DNA of 39,424 bases. It comes from JAQUGA01 sp964521105 (lineage in GTDB: Bacteria; Bacteroidota; Bacteroidia; Bacteroidales; WCHB1-69). Positions 1 through 8,146 of the stretch are shown in pieces. The notes below the pieces were generated by a model. It searched no databases. It was not told the origin of the DNA and saw only the letters and a program-made list of their open reading frames with translations. How positions within the stretch are numbered: the first letter of the stretch is position 1; every line of letters begins with the position of its first letter. The translations under genes were made by a program, and so were the position numbers. The stretch is from positions 1 to 39,424 of the forward strand of contig CAZFPO010000018.1 in the NCBI GenBank assembly GCA_964521105.1, given 5' to 3'.

Positions 1-467
1 TAGCGAACCGTGCAACACGGTGTAATTTTAAAAAAAGAGTTTCACTATGTTTCACAGAGTACACACAGAGTTCCACATTGTTTTCTTTGTTTTTAAGAGT
101 GAAAGACATTGTAAAGAAATCCAATATAGTGAGTTGGCTAGCTCTTTCATGTGGAGAGTGTTGCGTAGCAAAACACATTGTAATTTTTTCATGCCACGAA
201 GTCTCTAAGGCACTAAGGTTCACAAAAAAATCCTTGTGTTTCTTTGTGTCTTCGTGCCTTAGTGGCGAATTTATATCAAACAATAGTTCCACTGTGCAAC
301 ACTGTGATTTCGCGATAGCGAACCGTGCAACACGGTGTAATTTAAATCAAAAAGTTACACTATGTTTCACAGAGTACACACAGAGTTCCACTGTGTTTTC
401 TTTGTTTTCCACTGTGCAACACTGTGTAATTTAAAAAATATATTTTAAACAACAAAAATCTATAAAA
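1..467. repeat. Repeat-rich noncoding leader with direct and inverted repeats
   Basis: No credible gene is present. About 93 bp at the start (1-93) recurs at 316-410, sharing the opening word tagcgaaccgtgcaacacgg and a later stretch containing cacagagtacacacagag. Each copy starts with a small hairpin (7-21 and 322-336: accgtg, loop caa, cacggt). Between the copies, 193-266 is an imperfect palindrome with gccac/gtggc ends, built from words such as cacgaag and ctaagg. The phrase ccactgtgcaacactgtg occurs near 288 and again near 409. A 118-codon open frame at 78-434 runs through these repeats and is not believable as a gene. The following transporter gene starts at 468, and no TAnnTTTG promoter was found in front of it. 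Confidence 0.75.
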
Positions 468-1733
468 ATGAAAAGATTAATGTTTATGATTGGAGTGCTG
501 CTTTTTGTTCAATGCTCTCAAACATTTGGGCAGCTAACACTCGAATCTTGTTACGAAAAAGCACTTAAGAACTATCCTTTGGTTCAGCAATATGCTTTAA
601 TTGAGCAGTCGGAAATGTACACCCTGAAAAATGCCAACAAAGGCTACTTGCCTCAAGTTTCCATTTCTGCAAAAGCGACGTATCAATCGGATGTAACCGA
701 AATTCCGATTCATATTCCAGGTATTAATTTCGAGGGAATGTCGAAAGAACAATACCAAGTGGTTTGCGAAGTGAGTCAAACACTTTGGGACGGAGGTATG
801 ATAAGTTCACAAAAAAAACTCACCAAAACATCATCTGCTGTTGATTACCAAAAGATTGCAGTTGATATGTACACAATAAAAGAACGGGTTAACCAGTTGT
901 TTTTCGGCATTATTCTTCTCGAGGAACAGCTTCGTTTATCAGAGATTTTAGACAAGGAACTCGAAAACAATTTCAACAGAGTAATGGCTCTGCAAAACAA
1001 TGGTGTTGCTCAAAAATCAGATGTGGATGCCATTCGTGTCGAACAATTAAAAAACAAGCAAAAACAAACCGAATTAAAATCCACTATTACCTCATATCGA
1101 GTTATGCTTTCAGCTTTCATTGGTGAATCTATTTCGGATGCAATCCGCTTGATTAAGCCCTCTTTTGAATTAATTAATTCCGAAACGCCCACGATTAAAC
1201 GTCCTGAATTATTCCTTTTTACAGCTCAAAACGACTTTTTCGAAAGTCAAAAAAAGTCAATTTATGCCTCATCGTTGCCTAAAGTTGGATTGTTTTTTCA
1301 GGGAGGATATGGAAAACCCGGTTTAAACATGTTAAATAACGAGGCTTCTCCATTTTACATTGGAGGTGTGAAGTTTTCGTGGAGTTTTGGAAACTTTTAT
1401 ACGCAAGGCTCGAATTTATCGAAAATTGAGATTAATAAAAAAGGAGTAAGTATTCAAAAAGAGACCTTCCTTTTTAATTTAAATCTAAAAATAGCACAAC
1501 AAAACAATGAAATTCAGAAAATTCAAGACTTAATAAAAACCGATAGTCAAATTATTGAACTCCGTTCAGGCATTAAAAAATCAGCCGAAATAAAGGTCGA
1601 AAATGGGACAATGTCGGTTTCGGATTTAATACGAGAAATTAATGCCGAAAATTTAGCACTACAAGAAAAAACCTTGCACGAAATCCAGCTATTAATTTCA
1701 ATTTATAATCTCAAAAACACAAGCAATAATTAA
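468..1733 (+). CDS. TolC-family outer membrane efflux protein
   Basis: 421-residue protein with a signal peptide (residues 1-21, cleavage before QLTLESC). The rest is mainly long alpha-helical coiled segments with two short barrel-like stretches (around 55-115 and 255-310), the usual layout of OEP/TolC proteins. Members form a trimeric channel that carries substrates across the outer membrane. It is the first gene of a six-gene plus-strand operon (to 6547), 13 bp ahead of a membrane-fusion lipoprotein. It is therefore inferred to be the outer membrane exit of that ABC-2 pump. The substrate cannot be read from the sequence; related YbhFSR systems are linked to drugs, cations or small hydrophobic compounds. 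Length is normal for the family. Confidence 0.88.
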   Translation: MKRLMFMIGVLLFVQCSQTFGQLTLESCYEKALKNYPLVQQYALIEQSEMYTLKNANKGYLPQVSISAKATYQSDVTEIPIHIPGINFEGMSKEQYQVVCEVSQTLWDGGMISSQKKLTKTSSAVDYQKIAVDMYTIKERVNQLFFGIILLEEQLRLSEILDKELENNFNRVMALQNNGVAQKSDVDAIRVEQLKNKQKQTELKSTITSYRVMLSAFIGESISDAIRLIKPSFELINSETPTIKRPELFLFTAQNDFFESQKKSIYASSLPKVGLFFQGGYGKPGLNMLNNEASPFYIGGVKFSWSFGNFYTQGSNLSKIEINKKGVSIQKETFLFNLNLKIAQQNNEIQKIQDLIKTDSQIIELRSGIKKSAEIKVENGTMSVSDLIREINAENLALQEKTLHEIQLLISIYNLKNTSNN

Positions 1734-1746
1734 TATTAAAAACAAT

Positions 1747-2643
1747 ATGAAGACAAAAAATTATCTATCAATTTGTGCAATTTTTCTTTTACTAACATCC
1801 TGTGGAATTAAAAACAGCGAGTACGATGCTTCGGGCACATTTGAAGCGACAGAAGTAATTGTATCCGCCGAAGCGAACGGGAAAATCATGGAATTTAATA
1901 TTCGTGAAGGTGATGTTTTAAAAGCCGATCAAGAAGTTGGGTACATTGACAGTGTTCAGCTCTATTTGAAAAAATTACAGATTAAGTCGGGCATGAATAC
2001 GGTGGAAAGTCGCCGACCGGATATTCGAATTCAAATTGCAGCCACCCAACAACAAATTGAGACCGCAAAGACCGAGAAAAAACGAATCGAAAATTTATTA
2101 AAAGCAAATGCTGCAAACCAAAAACAGTTAGACGATATCAATGCACAAATAGCTGTTTTGGAAAAACAATTGGAAGCTCAAAAATCTTCCTTGGAAATAA
2201 CAAACAAAAGTATTGGAAGCGAAAGTTCGGGGTTTGAAATTCAGCTAGCACAAATTGATGACCAATTACAAAAATGCCACATTAAAAGTCCAATTGATGG
2301 AACTGTGTTGGTAAAATATTCGGAAAATGGCGAGCTTGCCATGCAGGGAAAAGTTTTGTTTAAGGTGGCTGATACGCAAAATATGTTTTTACGGGCTTAC
2401 ATAACTTCTTCGCAGCTAACTAAGTTGAAAATTGGTCAAAAAGTAAAGGTTTTTTCCGATTTTGGCGAAGGGGAAAATCGCCAATACGAAGGGGTAATAA
2501 CTTGGATTTCGAGCAAATCGGAATTTACACCCAAAACCATTCAAACGCAGGACGAAAGAGCTAATTTAGTGTATGCGGTAAAAATTGCAGTAAAAAATGA
2601 TGGTTTTTTAAAAATTGGAATGTACGGAAGCATAAAACTATAA
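1747..2643 (+). CDS. HlyD-family periplasmic adaptor lipoprotein
   Basis: 298 residues. The N terminus carries a lipobox (LLTSC, Cys19), so it is probably a lipoprotein. A biotinyl-lipoyl-like half-motif follows (about 35-70, VSAEANGKIMEFNIREGD), then a coiled-coil hairpin (about 75-165, rich in Q, K and E), then the second lipoyl half (IKSPIDGTVL, about 180-190) and a beta-barrel domain. This is the order seen in HlyD/YbhG adaptors that bridge inner membrane transporter and outer membrane channel. Its stop codon overlaps the next start by one base (TAATG at 2641-2645), indicating translational coupling to the ABC ATPase. Confidence 0.87.
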   Translation: MKTKNYLSICAIFLLLTSCGIKNSEYDASGTFEATEVIVSAEANGKIMEFNIREGDVLKADQEVGYIDSVQLYLKKLQIKSGMNTVESRRPDIRIQIAATQQQIETAKTEKKRIENLLKANAANQKQLDDINAQIAVLEKQLEAQKSSLEITNKSIGSESSGFEIQLAQIDDQLQKCHIKSPIDGTVLVKYSENGELAMQGKVLFKVADTQNMFLRAYITSSQLTKLKIGQKVKVFSDFGEGENRQYEGVITWISSKSEFTPKTIQTQDERANLVYAVKIAVKNDGFLKIGMYGSIKL

Positions 2644-3557
2644 TGAAATCAATATCAGTAGAAAAAATAAGTCGAAGTTATGGCAAAGTGAGAGCTTTGG
2701 AAAGTGTAAGTTTTGATGTTGAAAACGGAGAAATTTTTGGCATTATTGGACCTGATGGAGCTGGGAAAACGACACTCTTCCGTATACTTACAACCCTTTT
2801 GCTTTCCGATTCTGGCACGGCCAGTGTAGATGGTTTTGATGTTGTAAAAGAGTATAAAGAAATTAGGAAAAGAGTAGGTTATATGCCTGGTAGGTTTTCG
2901 CTATATCAAGATTTGTCGGTAGAAGAAAATCTGACAATTTTTGCTAGTGTTTTCAATACGAGTATTCAGGAAAATTATCAGTTAATAAAAGATATTTACC
3001 AACAAATTGAGCCTTTTAAAAAACGTCGTGCCGGAGCATTATCGGGTGGAATGAAACAAAAACTAGCCTTATGTTGTGCATTAATTCACAAACCCAGTGT
3101 TTTGTTTTTAGATGAACCCACAACCGGAGTTGACCCAGTTTCGAGAAAAGAGTTTTGGAATATGCTCAAAAAACTTAAAGAACAGGGAATCACAATATTA
3201 GTTTCGACACCTTACATGGATGAAGCAAGTTTGTGTGATAGAATTGCTTTAATTCAAAATGGAACGTTTTTAAGCATCGACACACCTCAAAATATTGTGA
3301 ATCGATTTTCCAAAACACTTTGGGGAATTCACAGCAACAATATGTCCAAACTGCTAACGGATTTGCGAAATCATCCCGATGTTGGAAGTTGCTTTGCTTT
3401 TGGCGATTTTCATCATGCTACCATAACCAATGATAAGTTGAAGATGGAGGAGTTAACGGATTATTTGTTCCATCTAAATCATACCGAAATTCAAATTTCT
3501 GAAATTCAAGCTAGTATTGAAGATTGTTTTATGGAATTAAACAACAAAAAGGATTAA
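2643..3557 (+). CDS. ABC transporter ATPase, YbhF N-half type (degenerate H-loop)
   Basis: 304 residues. Walker A GPDGAGKTT is at 36-44, the signature LSGGM at 133-137 and Walker B VLFLDE at 153-158, followed by PTTGVDP. The switch histidine is missing: the usual STHYMDEA reads STPYMDEA, with Pro190. In E. coli YbhF the N-terminal ATPase also has GPDGAGKTT and no histidine at this point, so this gene matches the N-terminal half of YbhF as a separate protein. It probably pairs with the next ATPase, which has the opposite defects, giving one working and one degenerate ATP site. It energises the two ABC-2 permeases downstream. Confidence 0.9.
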   Translation: MKSISVEKISRSYGKVRALESVSFDVENGEIFGIIGPDGAGKTTLFRILTTLLLSDSGTASVDGFDVVKEYKEIRKRVGYMPGRFSLYQDLSVEENLTIFASVFNTSIQENYQLIKDIYQQIEPFKKRRAGALSGGMKQKLALCCALIHKPSVLFLDEPTTGVDPVSRKEFWNMLKKLKEQGITILVSTPYMDEASLCDRIALIQNGTFLSIDTPQNIVNRFSKTLWGIHSNNMSKLLTDLRNHPDVGSCFAFGDFHHATITNDKLKMEELTDYLFHLNHTEIQISEIQASIEDCFMELNNKKD

Positions 3558-3568
3558 ACGATGAATTT

Positions 3569-4324
3569 ATGATTACAAAAGATAAAGAAACGGTAATTAT
3601 TGCGAACGATTTAACCAAATCCTTTGGTTCTTTTACTGCCGTTAGCCATATCAGTTTCGAGGTGAAAAAAGGTGAAATATTTGGTTTTTTGGGAGCAAAT
3701 GGAGCCGGCAAAACAACGGCAATGCGAATGTTGTGCGGGTTAAGTAAACCCACTTCGGGAAAAGGCTTGGTGGCTGGTTTTGATATCGAAAAGCAATCCG
3801 AACAAGTGAAAAAAAGCATTGGTTATATGAGCCAAAAATTTTCCTTGTCGGAAGATTTAAAAGTTTGGGAAAACATTCGACTTTATGCTGGAATTTATGG
3901 AGTTCCCGAAAAAGAAATTGCACCTCAAACCGATGCTCTTTTGCAACGATTGGGATTTGAGAACGAAAAAAACACCTTTGTTAAATCATTGCCATTGGGT
4001 TGGAAGCAAAAACTTGCTTTTTCCGTTTCTATTTTTCACAATCCAAAAATTGTTTTTTTAGATGAACCAACGGGGGGCGTTGATCCAGCTACTAGGCGAC
4101 AGTTTTGGGAACTCATATATCAGGCTTCCGACCGTGGAATTACTGTTTTTGTAACCACCCACTACATGGACGAAGCCGAATATTGCAACCGCGTTTGTAT
4201 TTTGGTTGATGGAAAAATTGAAGCATTGGACACACCACTAAATCTGAAACAACATTTTGATGCTAAAAGTATGGATGACGTATTCCACCAATTAGCTCGA
4301 AAAGCAACACGAATAGCCGACTAA
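3569..4324 (+). CDS. ABC transporter ATPase, YbhF C-half type (degenerate signature)
   Basis: 251 residues from the ATG at 3569. An in-frame ATG at 3524 would add 15 residues but lies inside the preceding gene, so I prefer 3569, which leaves an 11-bp gap. Walker A GANGAGKTT is at 42-50, Walker B IVFLDE at 161-166, and the switch histidine at 198 (TTHYMDEAEYC). The signature motif is replaced by LPLGW (141-145), comparable with LPLGF in the C-terminal half of E. coli YbhF. Together with its partner it would form a heterodimer in which only the site built from this Walker A and the partner's LSGGM looks complete. It ends one base before the first permease. Confidence 0.9.
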   Translation: MITKDKETVIIANDLTKSFGSFTAVSHISFEVKKGEIFGFLGANGAGKTTAMRMLCGLSKPTSGKGLVAGFDIEKQSEQVKKSIGYMSQKFSLSEDLKVWENIRLYAGIYGVPEKEIAPQTDALLQRLGFENEKNTFVKSLPLGWKQKLAFSVSIFHNPKIVFLDEPTGGVDPATRRQFWELIYQASDRGITVFVTTHYMDEAEYCNRVCILVDGKIEALDTPLNLKQHFDAKSMDDVFHQLARKATRIAD

Positions 4325-4325
4325 T

Positions 4326-5432
4326 ATGAGACAATTTTTAATTTTTACACGCAAAGAGTTTTTGCATATTTTTCGAGATAGATGGACCATGATTATCATT
4401 TTGGTTCTTCCAATTTTAATGATTATTTTGTTCGGTTTTGGAATTAATACCGAAGTGAAAAATGCAAAATACATGGTGTATGATCCATCGCGAGATGCTG
4501 CTACACAAGGAATTGTGAACAAACTTTCTACCAGTGAGTATTTTACATTTTGTGGATATTTAAATAGTCGAACCGAGATTGAAGATGTTTTTAAAGAAGG
4601 AAAAATACGAATGGTGGTAGTTTTTAGTGAGCGATTTTATGAGAGCATGCTACATACTGGAGATGCACAAATTCAGCTTATTACCGATGGAACTGACCCC
4701 AATACTGCCAATATAATTACCAACTACGCAAACACCTTAATTGCTTCCTATCAACAATCGTTAATATCAGCACAAGGAGCTTATTATCAAATTATTCCCG
4801 AAGTGAAATTTTTATACAATCCAACGATGAAAGGAGCGTATCAAATAGTTCCTGGAGTTATGGGTTTAATATTAACACTAATTTGTGCTATGATGACTTC
4901 CATTTCAATTGTACGAGAAAAAGAAATGGGCACCATGGAGGTTTTACTTGTTTCGCCAATGAAACCCATGCAAATAATTCTTTCAAAAGTAATACCCTAT
5001 TTTGGTTTAGCTATTATAAACTATGCAACGATTCTTTTGTTGGCGGTGTTCGCTCTTGACGTTCCAATTGCAGGAAATCTGGGATTATTATCCTTTGTTT
5101 CGATATTGTTAATTTTTGTTTCCTTGGCGGTTGGTTTATTAATTTCAACCATGGTTGAAAAACAATTAGTCGCTTTGTTAATTTCTGGAATGGCTCTAAT
5201 GTTGCCAAATTTTATGCTGTCGGGCATGATGTTTCCCATCGAAAATATGCCGGTAGTTTTGCAATGGATTGCTCAAGTGTTGCCCGCAAAATGGTATATT
5301 ATGGCAATTAAAAAAATCATGATTAAAGGACTCGGCTTTTCATCGGTTATTAACGAGATTTTAGTACTAAGCACTATGGCTGTTCTTTTAATTGCTTTAA
5401 GCTTAAAAAACATTAAAACACGATTGGAGTAA
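4326..5432 (+). CDS. ABC-2 type permease, first of pair (YbhS/YbhR-like)
   Basis: 368 residues with the ABC-2 layout: one N-terminal membrane helix (about 18-38), a soluble extracytoplasmic domain to about 175, then five hydrophobic helices. The family motif EKEMGTMEVLLVSPM lies just after the second helix. The late segment GMMFPIENMPVVLQWIAQVLPAKWY is also typical. It begins next to the stop of the second ATPase and ends two bases before the second permease, so the pair is inferred to form the heterodimeric membrane channel of this exporter. Confidence 0.9.
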   Translation: MRQFLIFTRKEFLHIFRDRWTMIIILVLPILMIILFGFGINTEVKNAKYMVYDPSRDAATQGIVNKLSTSEYFTFCGYLNSRTEIEDVFKEGKIRMVVVFSERFYESMLHTGDAQIQLITDGTDPNTANIITNYANTLIASYQQSLISAQGAYYQIIPEVKFLYNPTMKGAYQIVPGVMGLILTLICAMMTSISIVREKEMGTMEVLLVSPMKPMQIILSKVIPYFGLAIINYATILLLAVFALDVPIAGNLGLLSFVSILLIFVSLAVGLLISTMVEKQLVALLISGMALMLPNFMLSGMMFPIENMPVVLQWIAQVLPAKWYIMAIKKIMIKGLGFSSVINEILVLSTMAVLLIALSLKNIKTRLE

Positions 5433-5434
5433 TT

Positions 5435-6547
5435 ATGCTAAAATATTTATTAGAAAAAGAATTCAAGCAATTTTTCAGAAATTCGTTTTTACCGAAAATG
5501 GTAATAATACTTCCGATGATGGCATTATTGGTGTTTCCGTTAGCTACCAATTTTGAAGTAAAAAATGTCAACCTCAGTATTTTAGATAACGATAAAAGCC
5601 CCTATTCGCAACGTCTAATTCAAAAAATTATTTCTTCGGGTTATTTTAAAATCACAGATATTTCAGACAATTACCAAAATTCGCTCATGAGTGTTGAACT
5701 GGACAAATCGGATATGATTCTTGAAATACCACCTCATTTTGAAAAAGATTTAGTATCACAAAAAAACGGCAAAATTATGATTTCGGCAAATACGGTGAAC
5801 GGTATTAAGGGAGGTTTAGGAAGTTCGTATTTAGCCAATATAATTTTCGATTTTGCAAGCGAAGTTCGGGAGGAATTATTTCAAAGCAATAGTAAAATTT
5901 CTTCTGCTGGATTTAGTATCGTTCCTCAATTTCGTTTTAATCCCAGCTTGAAATATAAAATTTTTATGATTCCTGCACTCATGATCATGATGCTATCTAT
6001 TATTACAGGCTTTCTTCCAGCATTAAATATCGTTACCGAAAAGGAAAATGGCACCATAGAGCAAATGAATGTAACTCCTGTTAGTAAATTTGCTTTTATT
6101 TTATCAAAACTAATTCCTTACTGGATAATTGGATATGTGGTTTTAAGCATTTGTTTGATGGTAGCTTGGTTAGTTTATGGATTAGTACCTGCGGGAAGTG
6201 TTTTCCTAATTTATTTGTTTACATCAATATTTGTTTTTGCATATTCGGGTTTTGGGCTAGTGGTTTCAAATTATGCTACAACTGTTCAACAGGCAATGTT
6301 TATGATGTTTTTCTTTGTAATGACATTTATATTTATGAGTGGTTTATATACTCCCATCGAAAACATGCCCGAATGGGCTCAATTAATTAGTAATTATAGT
6401 CCGTTGAAATACATTATTCGCGTTTTCCGTATGATTTATTTAAAAGGGAGTGGCTTTAGTGAACTTATTTCGCCATTTATTGCTTTATGTTGTTTTGCAT
6501 TATTTTTTAATGGTTGGGCGATAATTAGTTATCGAAAAAAAAGTTGA
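5435..6547 (+). CDS. ABC-2 type permease, second of pair (YbhS/YbhR-like)
   Basis: 370 residues, similar in length and layout to the preceding permease: an N-terminal helix (about 20-37), a soluble domain, and a membrane cluster from about 178 to the end. The family motif reads EKENGTIEQMNVTPV and the late motif SGLYTPIENMPEWAQ. Two related but distinct permeases beside two distinct ATPases imply a fully heteromeric pump. It is the last gene of the operon; a promoter for pta follows at 6583. Confidence 0.9.
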   Translation: MLKYLLEKEFKQFFRNSFLPKMVIILPMMALLVFPLATNFEVKNVNLSILDNDKSPYSQRLIQKIISSGYFKITDISDNYQNSLMSVELDKSDMILEIPPHFEKDLVSQKNGKIMISANTVNGIKGGLGSSYLANIIFDFASEVREELFQSNSKISSAGFSIVPQFRFNPSLKYKIFMIPALMIMMLSIITGFLPALNIVTEKENGTIEQMNVTPVSKFAFILSKLIPYWIIGYVVLSICLMVAWLVYGLVPAGSVFLIYLFTSIFVFAYSGFGLVVSNYATTVQQAMFMMFFFVMTFIFMSGLYTPIENMPEWAQLISNYSPLKYIIRVFRMIYLKGSGFSELISPFIALCCFALFFNGWAIISYRKKS

Positions 6548-6582
6548 TTTTTGCTACTGAAAGAAAAAACATCATATTTTTC

Positions 6583-6613
6583 TTGTAGGAATTAAATATT
6601 TTCCATACGTTTG
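6583..6613 (+). promoter_or_regulatory. Bacteroidota-type promoter for pta
   Basis: TTG at 6583-6585, a 20-base spacer, then TACGTTTG at 6606-6613, matching the Bacteroides -33/-7 consensus TTG-N19-21-TAnnTTTG. It lies 17 bases before the pta start codon, which would leave a very short leader. Read from sequence only. Confidence 0.55.
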
Positions 6614-6630
6614 AAGAAAAATTCAAATCT

Positions 6631-7623
6631 ATGGAATTAATGAAAAAAATACGGGAATCGGCTCGTCAAAAAAACCGTTGTATTGTTCTTCCCGAGGGAA
6701 CCGAAGAACGCACTTTAAAGGCTGCTGACATTATATTAAAAGAGGGTTTAGCACGATTAGTATTAATTGGCAACGAAAAAGAAATACTTCAAAAAAGTGC
6801 CGATTGGGGCTTAACCAATATTTCAAAAGCACGAATTGTTGATCCAATTACAAATGATAAAAAAACATTTTACACCGAAATGTTATATGATTTGCGCAAA
6901 AGCAAGGGTTTAACAATGGAAGAAGCAGATAAATTAGTCGAAAACCCATTATATCTTGCGGTATTGATGATTAAAAACAAAGAAGTTGATGGTGAAGTTG
7001 CAGGAGCACAAAATGCTACCGGAGATGTTTTGCGTCCAGCTTTTCAAATTGTAAAAACGTTACCTGGCGTAAGCGTTGTTTCGGGAGCATTTATAATGGT
7101 TATGAAAGATAAACAATGGGGAGATGATGGCGTTATGGTGTTTGCCGATTGTGCGGCACATCCTAATCCTACCGCTCGCGAATTAGCCGAAATAGCGGTG
7201 GTAACTGCAGCGACTGCAAAAAACATTGCAGGGTTAGAACCAAGAGTTGCCATGTTAAGTTTTTCTACTAAGGGTAGTGCAAAACACGAAATGGTGGATA
7301 AAGTGGTGGAAGCAACTCGAATTGCACAAGAAATGGCTCCTGAACTTTTAATTGATGGCGAACTTCAAGCAGACGCCGCCATTGTTCCATCGGTAGGTAA
7401 GAGCAAAGCTCCCGACAGTAAAATTGCGGGTAAAGCCAATGTTTTAGTTTTCCCAACGCTCGAAACAGGAAACATTGCTTACAAATTAGTTCAACGTATG
7501 GCTGGTGCCGAAGCAATTGGTCCGGTAATGCAAGGAATGGCAGCACCAATTAATGATTTATCACGCGGTTGCTCGGTTGAAGACATAGTAAACTTAGTAG
7601 CAATTACAGCGAATCAATCTTAA
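6631..7623 (+). CDS. pta: Phosphate acetyltransferase
   Basis: 330 residues, the length of the short single-domain class. It interconverts acetyl-CoA and acetyl phosphate in the cytoplasm, the step before acetate kinase. Family segments are plain: LPEGTEERTL near the N terminus, GAQNATGDVLRPAFQIVKT, VFADCAAHPNPTARELAEIA, SFSTKGSAKHEMVDKV, DGELQADAAIVP, and the C-terminal PINDLSRGCSVEDIVN. A second in-frame ATG three codons in (6640) is possible. In many Bacteroidota ackA follows pta, but here noncoding repeats follow, so the kinase must be elsewhere. A good -33/-7 promoter is directly upstream. Confidence 0.95.
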   Translation: MELMKKIRESARQKNRCIVLPEGTEERTLKAADIILKEGLARLVLIGNEKEILQKSADWGLTNISKARIVDPITNDKKTFYTEMLYDLRKSKGLTMEEADKLVENPLYLAVLMIKNKEVDGEVAGAQNATGDVLRPAFQIVKTLPGVSVVSGAFIMVMKDKQWGDDGVMVFADCAAHPNPTARELAEIAVVTAATAKNIAGLEPRVAMLSFSTKGSAKHEMVDKVVEATRIAQEMAPELLIDGELQADAAIVPSVGKSKAPDSKIAGKANVLVFPTLETGNIAYKLVQRMAGAEAIGPVMQGMAAPINDLSRGCSVEDIVNLVAITANQS

Positions 7624-7636
7624 TAATATAAAGGAA

Positions 7637-7700
7637 CTAAGTAAACGAGTAACTAGGTAACCAAGTTATACCATAACTAGGTTACTCAGTCACTTGGTGC
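7637..7700. terminator. Imperfect inverted repeat just after pta, possible terminator
   Basis: Fourteen bases past the pta stop, words such as gtaactaggtaacc and taactaggttactcag form an imperfect inverted repeat around 7670. It could end pta transcription. The words are also internally repetitive (aactaag, aactagg), like the neighbouring dispersed repeats, so it may simply be another repeat copy. There is no clean T-tract except T/A-rich sequence after 7700. Confidence 0.35.
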
Positions 7701-7724
7701 TTATAAAAAACCCAAGTAAACTTA

Positions 7725-7790
7725 GCCACAAGGGCACTAAGTTACACAATGAAACTTCGTGAGTCCTTCGTGTCTTTGAGACTTTGTGGC
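7725..7790. repeat. Dispersed imperfect palindrome with GCCAC ends, second copy
   Basis: Starts gccacaagggcactaag and ends gagactttgtggc, so both ends read GCCACAA on their own strand. It shares vocabulary with 193-266 (ccttcgtgtctttg, cttcgtg, gcactaag). Two such elements in one window, both in intergenic DNA, suggest a multi-copy repeat family. Confidence 0.6.
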
Positions 7791-7817
7791 AATATTATTT
7801 ATACGTTGTTTTGCAGT

Positions 7818-7926
7818 TTATTTCTTCTTTTCAACAACAGTAACCACAGGTCTAAACCCAATATGTGTATCTGCCCCCGAATAATTTTCAACACTCTCGT
7901 TGCGAATCTCATAACCGTATGATTTC
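7818..7926 (-). pseudogene. Truncated duplicate of the 3' end of the SUMF1-like gene
   Basis: 109 bp here match the last 109 bp of the gene at 8147-9019 with about four differences, including the stop codon. The fragment would encode the tail ending HIGFRPVVTVVEKKK. Homology stops abruptly at 7926, where unrelated hairpin-forming DNA begins, so no upstream part of a second gene remains. This is either the scar of a tandem duplication whose rest was deleted or a copied fragment. No start codon or full domain is present. Confidence 0.85.
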
Positions 7927-7928
7927 AA

Positions 7929-8062
7929 AATCTTCATTGGAGTCTCTTATAGAGGACTCTAATGATTATAAGATTCCAAGAGTTATTGTTCGATAGCTCG
8001 GTGCGATGCACCTCCATCTGTTTTCAGTATGATAAATTACAAATATTGCGGTGCTCTGCACC
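7929..8062. repeat. Cluster of short palindromes between the gene fragment and the intact gene
   Basis: 7929-7975 folds into a long hairpin whose core is gagtctct / agaggactc around a tat loop, with aatctt/aagatt at the base. 8000-8012 is ggtgc-gat-gcacc and 8050-8062 is ggtgc-tct-gcacc. The stretch 7985-8016 reappears in inverted orientation at 35571-35601. The remainder to 8146 shows no gene. Confidence 0.65.
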
Positions 8063-8146
8063 TTGATTTTCGCTATTATTGGTGTTGTCCCAAAAGTTGG
8101 AGGTCTGGTTTTCTTTAACTAAAGAAATCTTAATTAGAATTTCGTT

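Noticed and set aside
78..434. 118-codon open frame at the window start
   Set aside because: It runs through direct and inverted repeats, has no family features and its composition follows the repeat words; not a gene.
3524..3568. Longer start for the second ABC ATPase
   Set aside because: It would overlap the previous gene by 34 bases and adds residues with no family similarity; ATG at 3569 is better.
6151..6390. Overlapping 79-codon frame inside the second permease, and the many antisense frames
   Set aside because: They are shadows of strongly supported coding sequence in other frames, with no recognisable domains.
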